From the NCBI GenBank assembly GCA_021443625.1, contig JABUTP010000110.1, positions 1 to 5,222 of the forward strand: 5,222 nucleotides of DNA, given 5' to 3'. A program made the position numbers and the translations under genes. This document shows, piece after piece, positions 1 through 5,222 of the stretch. The DNA comes from Bacteroidales bacterium. Lineage in GTDB: Bacteria; Bacteroidota; Bacteroidia; Bacteroidales; UBA932. The notes below the pieces were generated by a model. The model worked only from the letters and a program-made list of their open reading frames with translations, searched no databases and was not told where the DNA came from. Each line of letters begins with the position of its first letter. Position 1 is the first letter of the stretch.

Positions 1-32
1 TCCTGCAACTCTCCCTCTCGTACATCTTATGA
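1..32 (+). CDS. 3' end of an upstream gene (partial, identity unknown)
   Basis: One + strand frame is open from the window edge to a TGA at 30-32, giving a C-terminal peptide LQLSLSYIL. This TGA overlaps the ATG of the next gene at 29-31 in the classic ATGA arrangement, which usually marks translationally coupled genes, and this is the main reason to think the fragment is real. The residues alternate hydrophobic and polar, with hydrophobic or aromatic residues at positions -1, -3, -5, -7 and -9 from the end. That is the pattern of a last strand in an outer-membrane beta-barrel, although the terminal residue is Leu rather than the usual Phe. Nine residues are far too few to name a family, and a chance open frame of this length is common. 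Treat the gene as plausible and its function as unknown. Confidence 0.35.
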   Translation, partial: LQLSLSYIL

Positions 33-985
33 TATCCCGCATAAAAGAATACCTTGCCTCGGACTGGACCGCCTTCGAAACGTTGTTTGCGGAAGCGTTG
101 GCCTCTGACGTTACTCTCCTCAATCAGATAAATGCATATTTGTGCCAGAGGAGCGGCAAACAGCTGAGGCCGATGCTGGCCTTGCTGTCGGCAAGAATGT
201 GCGCTCCGCAATGCAACTGCCGCACGATGGCGTGTGCCGTAGGTGCTGAGATGATACACACTGCAACCCTGCTTCACGACGATGTGGCGGACAATTCCGA
301 CCTGCGCAGGGGCGACCTTTCGGTAAAGGCCGCTTTTTCGCCCGCGGCCTCGGTGCTGATGGGGGATTTCTGGCTGGCCCGCGCCATGGAGACGGTGCTT
401 AAGGATTGCCGTCTGACCGAAGTGGGTGATTTTGCCAAATGTCTTGCGGAGTTGTCGGAAGGGGAACTTTTCCAGATGGAAAAGGCGGAGTCGCTGGATA
501 CGACAGAGTCCGATTATTACACCATAATAGACCATAAGACGGCAGCCCTGTTCAGGGCGGCAATGTGCAGCGGCGCCCATTCAGTAAATGCCTCGGATGA
601 GGATGTGGAGCGGGTTCGGGCCTACGCAACACATCTGGGGCTGGCGTTCCAGATAAGGGACGACATTCTCGATTATTCCCACGAAACGGCGGTGGGCAAA
701 CCTACCGGTCAGGACATTCGGGAGGGTAAAATCACCCTTCCACTCATTGGCGCGTTCCGTAATGCCGACAGCGGAGAGTCCCAACGTATGTTGGAAGCCA
801 TCAAAGAGGGAAGATACGAAGGGGTGGAAGATTTCGTGGCCCGCTGTCGCGGCAACGAATACGCCCAGAAGGCGTTGGAAGACGAAACGGCAAAAGCCAT
901 AGATGCCATAGCCGGATTCAGAAACGAAGGCGCCCGGCAGTTGCTCGAAGATCTGGCCCGCCTACTCTGCTTCCGCGCGAAGTAA
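29..985 (+). CDS. Long-chain trans-polyprenyl diphosphate synthase (IspB/HepT-like)
   Basis: This 318-residue protein is a complete class I trans-prenyltransferase, normal in length for the family. Such cytosolic enzymes add isopentenyl diphosphate units to an allylic diphosphate; in Bacteroidales the long product normally becomes the side chain of menaquinone. Family landmarks are in the right order: GKQLRP (43-48); the first Asp-rich motif DDVAD (84-88) followed by RRG (93-95); the GELFQME region (145-151); K170 and T171 in DHKTA; the second Asp-rich motif DDILD (211-215); and GKPTGQDI (223-230). Both Mg-diphosphate-binding motifs are intact, so it should be active. The residue five before the first motif is Ala (79), a small residue typical of long-chain rather than farnesyl or geranylgeranyl enzymes; exact chain length cannot be read. 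The ATG at 29 overlaps the TGA of a probable upstream gene, and the N-terminus fits the family. Isoleucine codons are mostly ATA (9 of 14), suggesting modest expression. The 3' end overlaps the convergent DUF3109 gene by 24 bp. Confidence 0.95.
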   Translation: MISRIKEYLASDWTAFETLFAEALASDVTLLNQINAYLCQRSGKQLRPMLALLSARMCAPQCNCRTMACAVGAEMIHTATLLHDDVADNSDLRRGDLSVKAAFSPAASVLMGDFWLARAMETVLKDCRLTEVGDFAKCLAELSEGELFQMEKAESLDTTESDYYTIIDHKTAALFRAAMCSGAHSVNASDEDVERVRAYATHLGLAFQIRDDILDYSHETAVGKPTGQDIREGKITLPLIGAFRNADSGESQRMLEAIKEGRYEGVEDFVARCRGNEYAQKALEDETAKAIDAIAGFRNEGARQLLEDLARLLCFRAK

Positions 986-1597
986 CTCCGCAGCTGCCTC
1001 AAGCTGTTTGTAAAATTCCTCTCCGAATGCGGCGGTTATGGGGGTGCGCAGGAATTGATAAACCAACGTCCCATCCCTTTTCCCTTTTTCAAATGCGCAG
1101 CGGCAAAGGTCCCAGCGATGGAGATTGAGGGCCTTGAGTCCGTTGGAAAGCACCGACACCCGGATGGGGTAGAGGCGGCAGGAGATGGGTTTCACAAAGC
1201 TGCACAACCCTTTGCAGTGGGCCCTCTCCACGGCGCAGAAAACACTGCCGTTCTCAAAGAGAGTGAATGCGCAGGGCATATCGGTATTCTCCAGCACCGT
1301 ATCCAGCCCCTGCGCCTTGCGTTCGGCGCGGCTGAGCGGCATCAGCGGTGTGACCATATCCCCGTCGCGGTCAATCTCAAAGAAGCCTGTCTTGTCCACG
1401 GCTTCCCGTCCCGACTGACACATAAAAGGGGAATAAACGGGGAAGGCTGCTTCGAGAGAATCCGCTTCTTCTTCCGTGAGGGGGGCGCCACTGTCCCCTA
1501 CCACACAGCAGGCTCCGCGACAGGTTTCGTAGTCACACGAGAAGTGTTCGGTAAGGATTTCGCTGGAAACGAGGCAGTCATCAATTTGAATAATCAT
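962..1597 (-). CDS. DUF3109 family cysteine-rich protein, function unknown
   Basis: This 211-residue protein matches the DUF3109 family as I know it from Bacteroidetes, with the characteristic opening (MIIQIDD) and a complete length. No experimentally defined function is known to me. The sequence has 11 cysteines: a cluster C21-x4-C26-x3-C30-C31 followed by GDSGAPL (34-40), then C60 and C109, a group C121, C128, C132 and C140, and a late C165-x-C167. The segment around C140 (KPISCRLYPIR, 136-146) is a strongly conserved-looking block. The pattern resembles the YkgJ/UPF0153 class of predicted Zn/Fe-chelating cysteine proteins, so a metal-binding or Fe-S role is inferred, not shown. There is no signal peptide or membrane segment, so it should be cytosolic. 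The ATG at 1595-1597 gives the family N-terminus. No ribosome binding site is visible, as is usual in this phylum. A weak -7-like element (TATCTTCG on the minus strand, at 1623-1616) lies just upstream without a good -33 partner. It converges on the prenyl synthase gene with a 24-bp overlap and no intervening terminator. Confidence 0.88.
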   Translation of the reverse strand: MIIQIDDCLVSSEILTEHFSCDYETCRGACCVVGDSGAPLTEEEADSLEAAFPVYSPFMCQSGREAVDKTGFFEIDRDGDMVTPLMPLSRAERKAQGLDTVLENTDMPCAFTLFENGSVFCAVERAHCKGLCSFVKPISCRLYPIRVSVLSNGLKALNLHRWDLCRCAFEKGKRDGTLVYQFLRTPITAAFGEEFYKQLEAAAELLRAEAE

Positions 1598-1608
1598 AGT
1601 GGCTTTTG

Positions 1609-1640
1609 TTTGCAGCGAAGATACATTTTTTTTAACTTTG
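1609..1640 (+). promoter_or_regulatory. Bacteroidetes-type promoter for the TPR-U32-holB unit
   Basis: TTTG at 1609-1612 is followed after 20 bp by TAACTTTG at 1633-1640. This fits the Bacteroidetes sigma-ABfr consensus (-33 TTTG or TTG, 19-21 bp, -7 TAnnTTTG) with no mismatch. A run of eight T residues (1626-1633) ends the spacer. The element lies in the only substantial intergenic gap and points at the TPR gene. The predicted transcription start is around 1645-1648, leaving a leader of about 60 nt. The start position is inferred from the consensus. Confidence 0.75.
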
Positions 1641-1662
1641 TAGTCAGTTGTTTTGATTTTTT

Positions 1663-1677
1663 GGCACAGATTGTGCC
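1663..1677. repeat. Short perfect inverted repeat in the predicted 5' leader
   Basis: GGCACA (1663-1668) and TGTGCC (1672-1677) are perfect inverted copies separated by GAT. The repeat sits about 15-30 nt downstream of the predicted transcription start and about 30 nt before the TPR start codon, directly after a T-rich tract (1651-1662). It could be a protein-binding operator or a small hairpin in the mRNA leader. On neither strand is it followed by a T run, so it is not an intrinsic terminator. A 6-bp palindrome can arise by chance; only its placement makes it notable. Confidence 0.4.
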
Positions 1678-1705
1678 CTTACCTTGACAAATACACAGAA
1701 ATGAT

Positions 1706-2650
1706 ATGAAAAAATTAGCATTGACACTTTCGGCAGTTCTCTTCTCGTTCATCGGATTCGCGCAGGATATGGAGACTGCAGTAAACAGCTACAACGAAGC
1801 AGCTACCCTTGTAAATGAGGGCAATCTCAGCGAGGCCCTTGCAAAATTCCTTGAAACCCGCACTATGGCCCTTGCCCTCGGTGAGGAGGCAGTGAATGTA
1901 GTTAACGACTGCCAGGATATCATTCCCCAGATTTATATGAAGCTCGGCGAGGCAGCAGCCGAAGAGAGCGATTTCGACAAAGCCATCGAGAATTTCAGGA
2001 ACGTTATAGCCACCGCCACCGAGTATGACAACAACGCCGACGCAGTGGAGCGTGCCTCGAATCTTGTTCCCAAGATGCTTATGGCCAAGGGCGGCGCCCT
2101 CCTCAACAAAAAGGAATATGCCGCAGCTGCTCTTGCTTTCAACGAAGTTGCCGAGGCTGACCCCTCCAACGGCATTGCCCTCCTCCGTCTCGGAATGTGC
2201 GTGGCAGCCAGCGGTGACGTGGATTCGGCAGTGGTTGTCTATAACAGGGCAGCCGAAATCAGCCCCAACGTTGAGAAAGATGCAAAGAAACAGATTGCCA
2301 ACATCTACCTCAAGAAGGCAATGGCTTCCCAGAAGGCTAAGGACAGCCGCAGCGCTCTCCAGTATGCACAGCTTTCGGCAGAGGCCAACGACACCGACAA
2401 CGCCCAGAAACTCATCGGTCTCAACGCCTACAATCTCAAGCAGTGGACTGTAGCCATCGCAGGTTTCGAGGCATACCTCTCCATGAAACCCGGTGCCACC
2501 GACAAGGTTCAGATTCTCTATCAGCTCGGCGAGTCTTACAAGAACTCCGGCGACAACGCCAAGGCCTGCGGTTATTTCAAACAGATTGTGGATGATCCCA
2601 AGTTCGGCGAGTCTGCAAAATATATGGTAACTGACCTCAAATGCAAATAG
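1706..2650 (+). CDS. Secreted TPR-repeat protein
   Basis: This 314-residue protein begins with a clear Sec signal peptide: a KK n-region, a hydrophobic core at 4-18, and a likely signal peptidase I cut after A19, leaving Gln20 at the N-terminus. There is no lipobox cysteine, so the product should be periplasmic or exported rather than a lipoprotein. The rest is about seven helical TPR-like units, roughly at 23-56, 73-106, 122-155, 156-189, 193-228, 231-263 and 267-299. They show the usual small/aromatic spacing (for example G39-A44-F48) and closing prolines at 153, 187 and 262. TPR proteins are scaffolds for protein-protein contacts; no enzymatic domain is present and the partner cannot be inferred. 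Ile codons are 7 ATC, 6 ATT and 1 ATA, unlike its neighbours, which suggests high expression. A consensus promoter lies upstream and no Shine-Dalgarno sequence is visible. The last 10 bp overlap the U32 gene. Confidence 0.88.
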   Translation: MKKLALTLSAVLFSFIGFAQDMETAVNSYNEAATLVNEGNLSEALAKFLETRTMALALGEEAVNVVNDCQDIIPQIYMKLGEAAAEESDFDKAIENFRNVIATATEYDNNADAVERASNLVPKMLMAKGGALLNKKEYAAAALAFNEVAEADPSNGIALLRLGMCVAASGDVDSAVVVYNRAAEISPNVEKDAKKQIANIYLKKAMASQKAKDSRSALQYAQLSAEANDTDNAQKLIGLNAYNLKQWTVAIAGFEAYLSMKPGATDKVQILYQLGESYKNSGDNAKACGYFKQIVDDPKFGESAKYMVTDLKCK

Positions 2651-4473
2651 AGCTCCTGGCTCCAGCAAAGAATAAGGAAATCGGCATCGCGGCTATCGAC
2701 TGCGGTGCCGATGCCGTATATATCGCCGGCCCCGCCTTCGGTGCGCGCGAGGCCGCCGGCAATCCCGTAGATGACATCCGCCAACTGGCCGATTATGCCC
2801 ATCGTTTTTCGGCAAAAGTGTATGCCACCGTCAACACCATCATCTACGAGGAGGAGTTGGACGAGGCCCGCAAACTTATCCGGGAACTATGGGAGGCGGG
2901 AGTTGATGCCATCATAGTGCAGGATCTGGCGGTAGCAATGATGGATTTGCCGCCCATAGAGCTGCACGCCTCAACCCAGTCTGCAATCCGCACCCCGGAA
3001 CAGGCGGCGATGCTCGCTTCATTGGGTTTTACGCGGCTGATTCTGGAAAGGCAGCTTTCGCTGGAGGAAATCAGGAAAATAAGGGCGGCGGTCGGCTGCG
3101 AACTTGAGTTCTTCGTGCATGGCGCGCTGTGCGTCAGTTACAGCGGCAACTGCTACCTGAGCCAGTACCTCTCGGGCCGCAGTGCCAACAGGGGGAGTTG
3201 CATCCAGGCGTGCCGCTCGCATTACGACCTGGTCAATGCTGAAGGGCGGGTTCTGGTAAAGGACACTCCGCTGCTGTCGTTGAAAGATTACAAACTGGAC
3301 GATTCCATAGGGGCCCTTGCCGATGCCGGAATCTGTTCGTTCAAGATAGAAGGAAGACTCAAAAACGCCTCGTACGTAAAGAATGTTGTAAGACATTACC
3401 GCAGGGTGATAGATGATTTCTGCGCCCAATCGGGCGGAAAATATTCCAAATCGTCTTCCGGGGCCATTGTCGGAGGGTTTGCCCCCTCCTGCCACGACTC
3501 CTTCAACAGGGGGTTCACTCCGCTGCTTATGGGGCGGGGAGGGAAAGAGAGTTCTACGCAGGGCGGCGTTTCCACCGGGTGGCACAGCGGCGAAAGCACC
3601 AAGTCGATAGGCAGTTTCGTCGGCACCGTCAAGGAGGTGAGAGGCAAATGGGTGACGATAGAGACCTCTTGTGGGCTTGCCAACGGCGATGGGTTGCTGT
3701 TCATCTCGGACAACGGCATGTCGGTGGGGATGCGGGCGGATGTGGCGGAGGGCAGCAGGGTTCTGCTCAAGGATACCGACCGGATAAAACCGGGGCAGAA
3801 GGTCTGGCGCAATTTCAACATAAAGTTCGAGAAATCCCTTGAAACCGATATGCCCCGCCGGCAGATAGATGCCGATGTGGCATTTTCGCCGGCTTCGGTG
3901 GTGGCCACGGACGAGGACGGCTTCAGGGTGGAGTTGAAACTGAGCGGGGATTATCCTCCCGCCATTCAGAAAGAAAAGGCCGCTGAAAACATAAGACAGC
4001 AACTTTCAAAGCATTCGGGCATCTATTCTTTCCATTGTACGAGCGTGGACGAAAGCGACCTCCGTTTTTACAGCGCGGCCCGACTCAATGCCCTCCGTCG
4101 GGAACTTGCGGAGGCTTTGGAGGAGGCCCGCCTCAACGATTTGGCACAGCGGCGCATCCATCACCGCACCCCCGGTGCCGTCCTTAAAACCGAGCGGGGC
4201 GCAATAGACTATAAGGGCAACTGCGCCAATTCGCTGGCCCGCAAATGCCTCTCTGAGCTGGGTTTCTCTGAAATCGGGGAGGCCTATGAACTCCGTCCGG
4301 TAAAAGGGGCGGAACTTATGAGGAGCCGGTATTGCATCCGCAGGGAGTTGGGACTTTGCCTCAAAAATCCGAAAGGGGCGGCGGAGAGAGGACCCCTGTT
4401 CCTGCTCAACAACGGCTGTCGTCTTGCCCTCACATTTGATTGCAAAAGATGTGAAATGATAGTACATTTGTAG
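2641..4473 (+). CDS. U32 family protein, probable RNA hydroxylation factor (RlhA/TrhP type)
   Basis: This 610-residue protein is annotated in databases as 'peptidase U32' or 'collagenase-like'. Characterised bacterial relatives are instead RNA hydroxylation proteins: E. coli RlhA (YdcP, 23S rRNA C2501) and TrhP (YegQ, tRNA 5-hydroxyuridine). They depend on Fe-S cluster biogenesis and prephenate. The N-terminal barrel opens with ELLAPAKN and CGADAVYI (21-28). The U32 signature is intact from E156 to S174 (E-x-F-x2-G-A-L-C-x4-G-x-C-x-L-S). Candidate cluster ligands are C164, C171, C187 or C191, and C232 (in CSFKIEGR), the same layout as the 4Fe-4S site of the related UbiU. A central FNRGFT motif (288-293) and a DUF3656-like region follow, which favours RlhA over the shorter TrhP. 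The C-terminus has a further quartet, C565, C573, C601 and C604. A Gly/Ser-rich stretch at 299-320 looks inserted. The ATG at 2641 lies inside the TPR gene's last codons, but the N-terminus matches the family, so this start is well supported. RNA target is inferred. Confidence 0.9.
   Translation: MQIELLAPAKNKEIGIAAIDCGADAVYIAGPAFGAREAAGNPVDDIRQLADYAHRFSAKVYATVNTIIYEEELDEARKLIRELWEAGVDAIIVQDLAVAMMDLPPIELHASTQSAIRTPEQAAMLASLGFTRLILERQLSLEEIRKIRAAVGCELEFFVHGALCVSYSGNCYLSQYLSGRSANRGSCIQACRSHYDLVNAEGRVLVKDTPLLSLKDYKLDDSIGALADAGICSFKIEGRLKNASYVKNVVRHYRRVIDDFCAQSGGKYSKSSSGAIVGGFAPSCHDSFNRGFTPLLMGRGGKESSTQGGVSTGWHSGESTKSIGSFVGTVKEVRGKWVTIETSCGLANGDGLLFISDNGMSVGMRADVAEGSRVLLKDTDRIKPGQKVWRNFNIKFEKSLETDMPRRQIDADVAFSPASVVATDEDGFRVELKLSGDYPPAIQKEKAAENIRQQLSKHSGIYSFHCTSVDESDLRFYSAARLNALRRELAEALEEARLNDLAQRRIHHRTPGAVLKTERGAIDYKGNCANSLARKCLSELGFSEIGEAYELRPVKGAELMRSRYCIRRELGLCLKNPKGAAERGPLFLLNNGCRLALTFDCKRCEMIVHL
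4440..4470 (+). promoter_or_regulatory. Possible internal promoter for holB
   Basis: TTG at 4440-4442 is followed after 20 bp by TACATTTG at 4463-4470, a full match to the Bacteroidetes -7 consensus TAnnTTTG, with the same spacing as the element at 1609-1640. It lies in the last codons of the U32 gene and points at holB. Transcription would start around 4475-4478, next to the ATG at 4479, giving a leaderless or nearly leaderless mRNA. Because it lies in coding sequence, a chance match is a real alternative. Confidence 0.35.
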
Positions 4474-4478
4474 GTTAT

Positions 4479-5222
4479 ATGAAATTCAGCGAGATACACG
4501 GCAACAAGGCGCTTGCGGAGAACCTGGTCAAGATGGTGGATACCAAACGGCTGGGCCACGCAATCCTTTTTTCCGAGCAGGAAGGGCAGGGGGCGCTGGC
4601 ATTTGCAATAGCCTTGTCGCAATACATCAACTGCAGCAACCCTTCCGGCGGCGATTCGTGCGGGGAGTGTCTCTCCTGCCGCAAACATTACCGCCTGACC
4701 CATCCCGACCTGCACTTTGCCTTTCCCGTGAACGCTTCGAACTTCCTGTCGGATTCGGAGAAGAAAAAGCCGGTGAGTTCGTACTTTATGACGCAATGGA
4801 ACGAGCTCGTGCAGCGCAATCCCTATTTTACCCCGGGAGAACTCTCCAACGCACTGGGCCTTACCGGCAAGGTCGGCAACATTTCGGTCAATGAAGCCCG
4901 GGAGATCAGCGATGCCCTGGCACTCCATTCGAGCGAGTCGGACTACAAGGTGATGATAATATGGCAGGCCGAGAAGATGAACGCCGAGGCCTCCAACAAA
5001 CTGCTCAAACTTTTGGAGGAACCCCCTGCAGGAACGCTTTTCATATTGATAACACAGCAGAGCGAACAGTTGCTCCAGACTATCCGCTCAAGATGTCAGC
5101 TGATTCCGCTGCAGCCTGTGCAGCAGGGGGAAATGGCGGAGGAACTGACCGCTGCCCTGGGGATGGACAAGGCGGAGGCGATGGAGGTGGCGGCCCTCTC
5201 GTCGGGAAGCTGGGGCAAAGCG
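4479..5222 (+). CDS. holB: DNA polymerase III delta' subunit, 3' truncated by the window edge
   Basis: The frame is open from the ATG at 4479 to the last base, giving 248 residues of a protein usually around 370 in this phylum, so the C-terminal collar domain is largely missing. Delta' is the stationary subunit of the clamp loader, which opens the beta clamp at primer junctions. Visible landmarks are GHAILF (26-31); a zinc-binding cysteine set C52, C61, C64 and C67; HPDLH (75-79); a region at about 80-135 that looks like the insertion seen in Bacteroidetes delta' proteins (FPVN, then NPYF); KVMIIWQAEKMN (157-168) in the Walker B position; NKLLKLLEEPP (173-183); and the clamp-loader SRC motif in TIRSRCQ (201-207). 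The P-loop position (EGQGAL, 35-40) lacks the catalytic Lys and Ser/Thr, and the acidic Walker B residues are missing. This fits a non-ATPase delta' and argues against the DnaX (tau/gamma) paralogue. It starts 5 bp after the U32 stop, indicating one operon; an internal promoter-like element lies just upstream. Confidence 0.92.
   Translation, partial: MKFSEIHGNKALAENLVKMVDTKRLGHAILFSEQEGQGALAFAIALSQYINCSNPSGGDSCGECLSCRKHYRLTHPDLHFAFPVNASNFLSDSEKKKPVSSYFMTQWNELVQRNPYFTPGELSNALGLTGKVGNISVNEAREISDALALHSSESDYKVMIIWQAEKMNAEASNKLLKLLEEPPAGTLFILITQQSEQLLQTIRSRCQLIPLQPVQQGEMAEELTAALGMDKAEAMEVAALSSGSWGKA

Noticed and set aside
992..1007. Imperfect hairpin CAGCT-n6-AGCTG near the convergent gene ends as a terminator
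   Set aside because: The stem is only 5 bp with no T run on either strand, and it lies within the DUF3109 coding sequence.
1055..1687. + strand open frame (210 codons) opposite the DUF3109 gene
   Set aside because: It is the complement of a protein with clear family features and runs through the divergent promoter region. Its translation shows no known domain.
1688..1695. Minus-strand TGTATTTG as a -7 box for the DUF3109 gene
   Set aside because: It has one mismatch to TAnnTTTG, no TTG at the right distance upstream, and lies about 90 bp from the start codon.
1701..1709. Mini-ORF ATG-ATA-TGA overlapping the TPR start codon
   Set aside because: A two-codon upstream ORF could affect initiation, but such overlaps of ATGATATGA type occur easily by chance in A/T-rich leaders and nothing else supports it.
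1715..2668. Long minus-strand open frame (317 codons) covering nearly all of the TPR gene
   Set aside because: It mirrors the codon bias of the TPR gene. Its translation is Gly/Val/Leu/Cys-rich with no recognisable family, while the + strand has a signal peptide, TPR units and a promoter.
3019..4002. Long minus-strand open frame (327 codons) inside the U32 gene
   Set aside because: The + strand carries an intact U32 signature and conserved motifs across the same region. The antisense translation resembles no family and has no promoter-like element that I noticed.
2641..4473. Reading the U32 protein as a secreted collagenase or protease
   Set aside because: It has no signal peptide and carries the cysteine layout of RNA-hydroxylation and UbiU-type members; the peptidase name is inherited from older family annotation.
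4284..4928. Minus-strand open frame (214 codons) across the U32-holB junction
   Set aside because: Both + strand genes here are well supported by conserved motifs, so this is a shadow frame.

Overview
This is a short, gene-dense chromosomal window whose content is mostly housekeeping. It looks like a moderately GC-rich member of the Bacteroidales. A gut Rikenellaceae/Alistipes-type organism is my best guess, but the sequence does not prove the genus. Four things point to the phylum: (i) TTG-N20-TAnnTTTG promoter-like elements, the Bacteroidetes sigma-ABfr pattern; (ii) no clear Shine-Dalgarno sequences at the starts; (iii) a signal peptide ending in the common Bacteroidetes form 'FAQ'; (iv) phylum-typical protein versions, namely a DUF3109 cysteine protein, a long U32 protein with a Cys-rich tail, and a DNA polymerase III delta' subunit with a Bacteroidetes-type insertion.

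Layout. Positions 1-32 probably hold the last codons of an upstream + strand gene, whose TGA overlaps the next ATG (ATGA). Positions 29-985 (+) encode a complete long-chain trans-polyprenyl diphosphate synthase, probably making the isoprenoid tail of menaquinone. Its 3' end overlaps by 24 bp the 3' end of a convergent gene, 962-1597 (-), encoding a cysteine-rich DUF3109 protein of unknown function. A 108-bp divergent intergenic region (1598-1705) carries a consensus-like promoter facing right and a small perfect inverted repeat in the predicted 5' leader.

Three + strand genes follow with no room between them: a secreted TPR-repeat protein (1706-2650), a U32-family protein of the RlhA/TrhP RNA-hydroxylation type (2641-4473, 10-bp overlap with the TPR gene), and a DNA polymerase III delta' subunit gene, holB (4479 to beyond the window edge, 5-bp gap). 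They look like one transcription unit driven from the promoter near 1609-1640. A second promoter-like element at the end of the U32 gene could give holB its own nearly leaderless transcript.

The genes do not form one pathway. They touch isoprenoid/quinone synthesis, envelope or periplasmic protein scaffolding, RNA modification and DNA replication. I see no mobile element, CRISPR array, tRNA, rRNA, toxin-antitoxin or defence system, and nothing that convincingly amounts to a new system. The points most worth a second look are the uncharacterised DUF3109 protein, the cysteine quartet and Gly/Ser insertion in the U32 protein, the strong codon-bias contrast of the TPR gene, and the two matching promoter-like elements.
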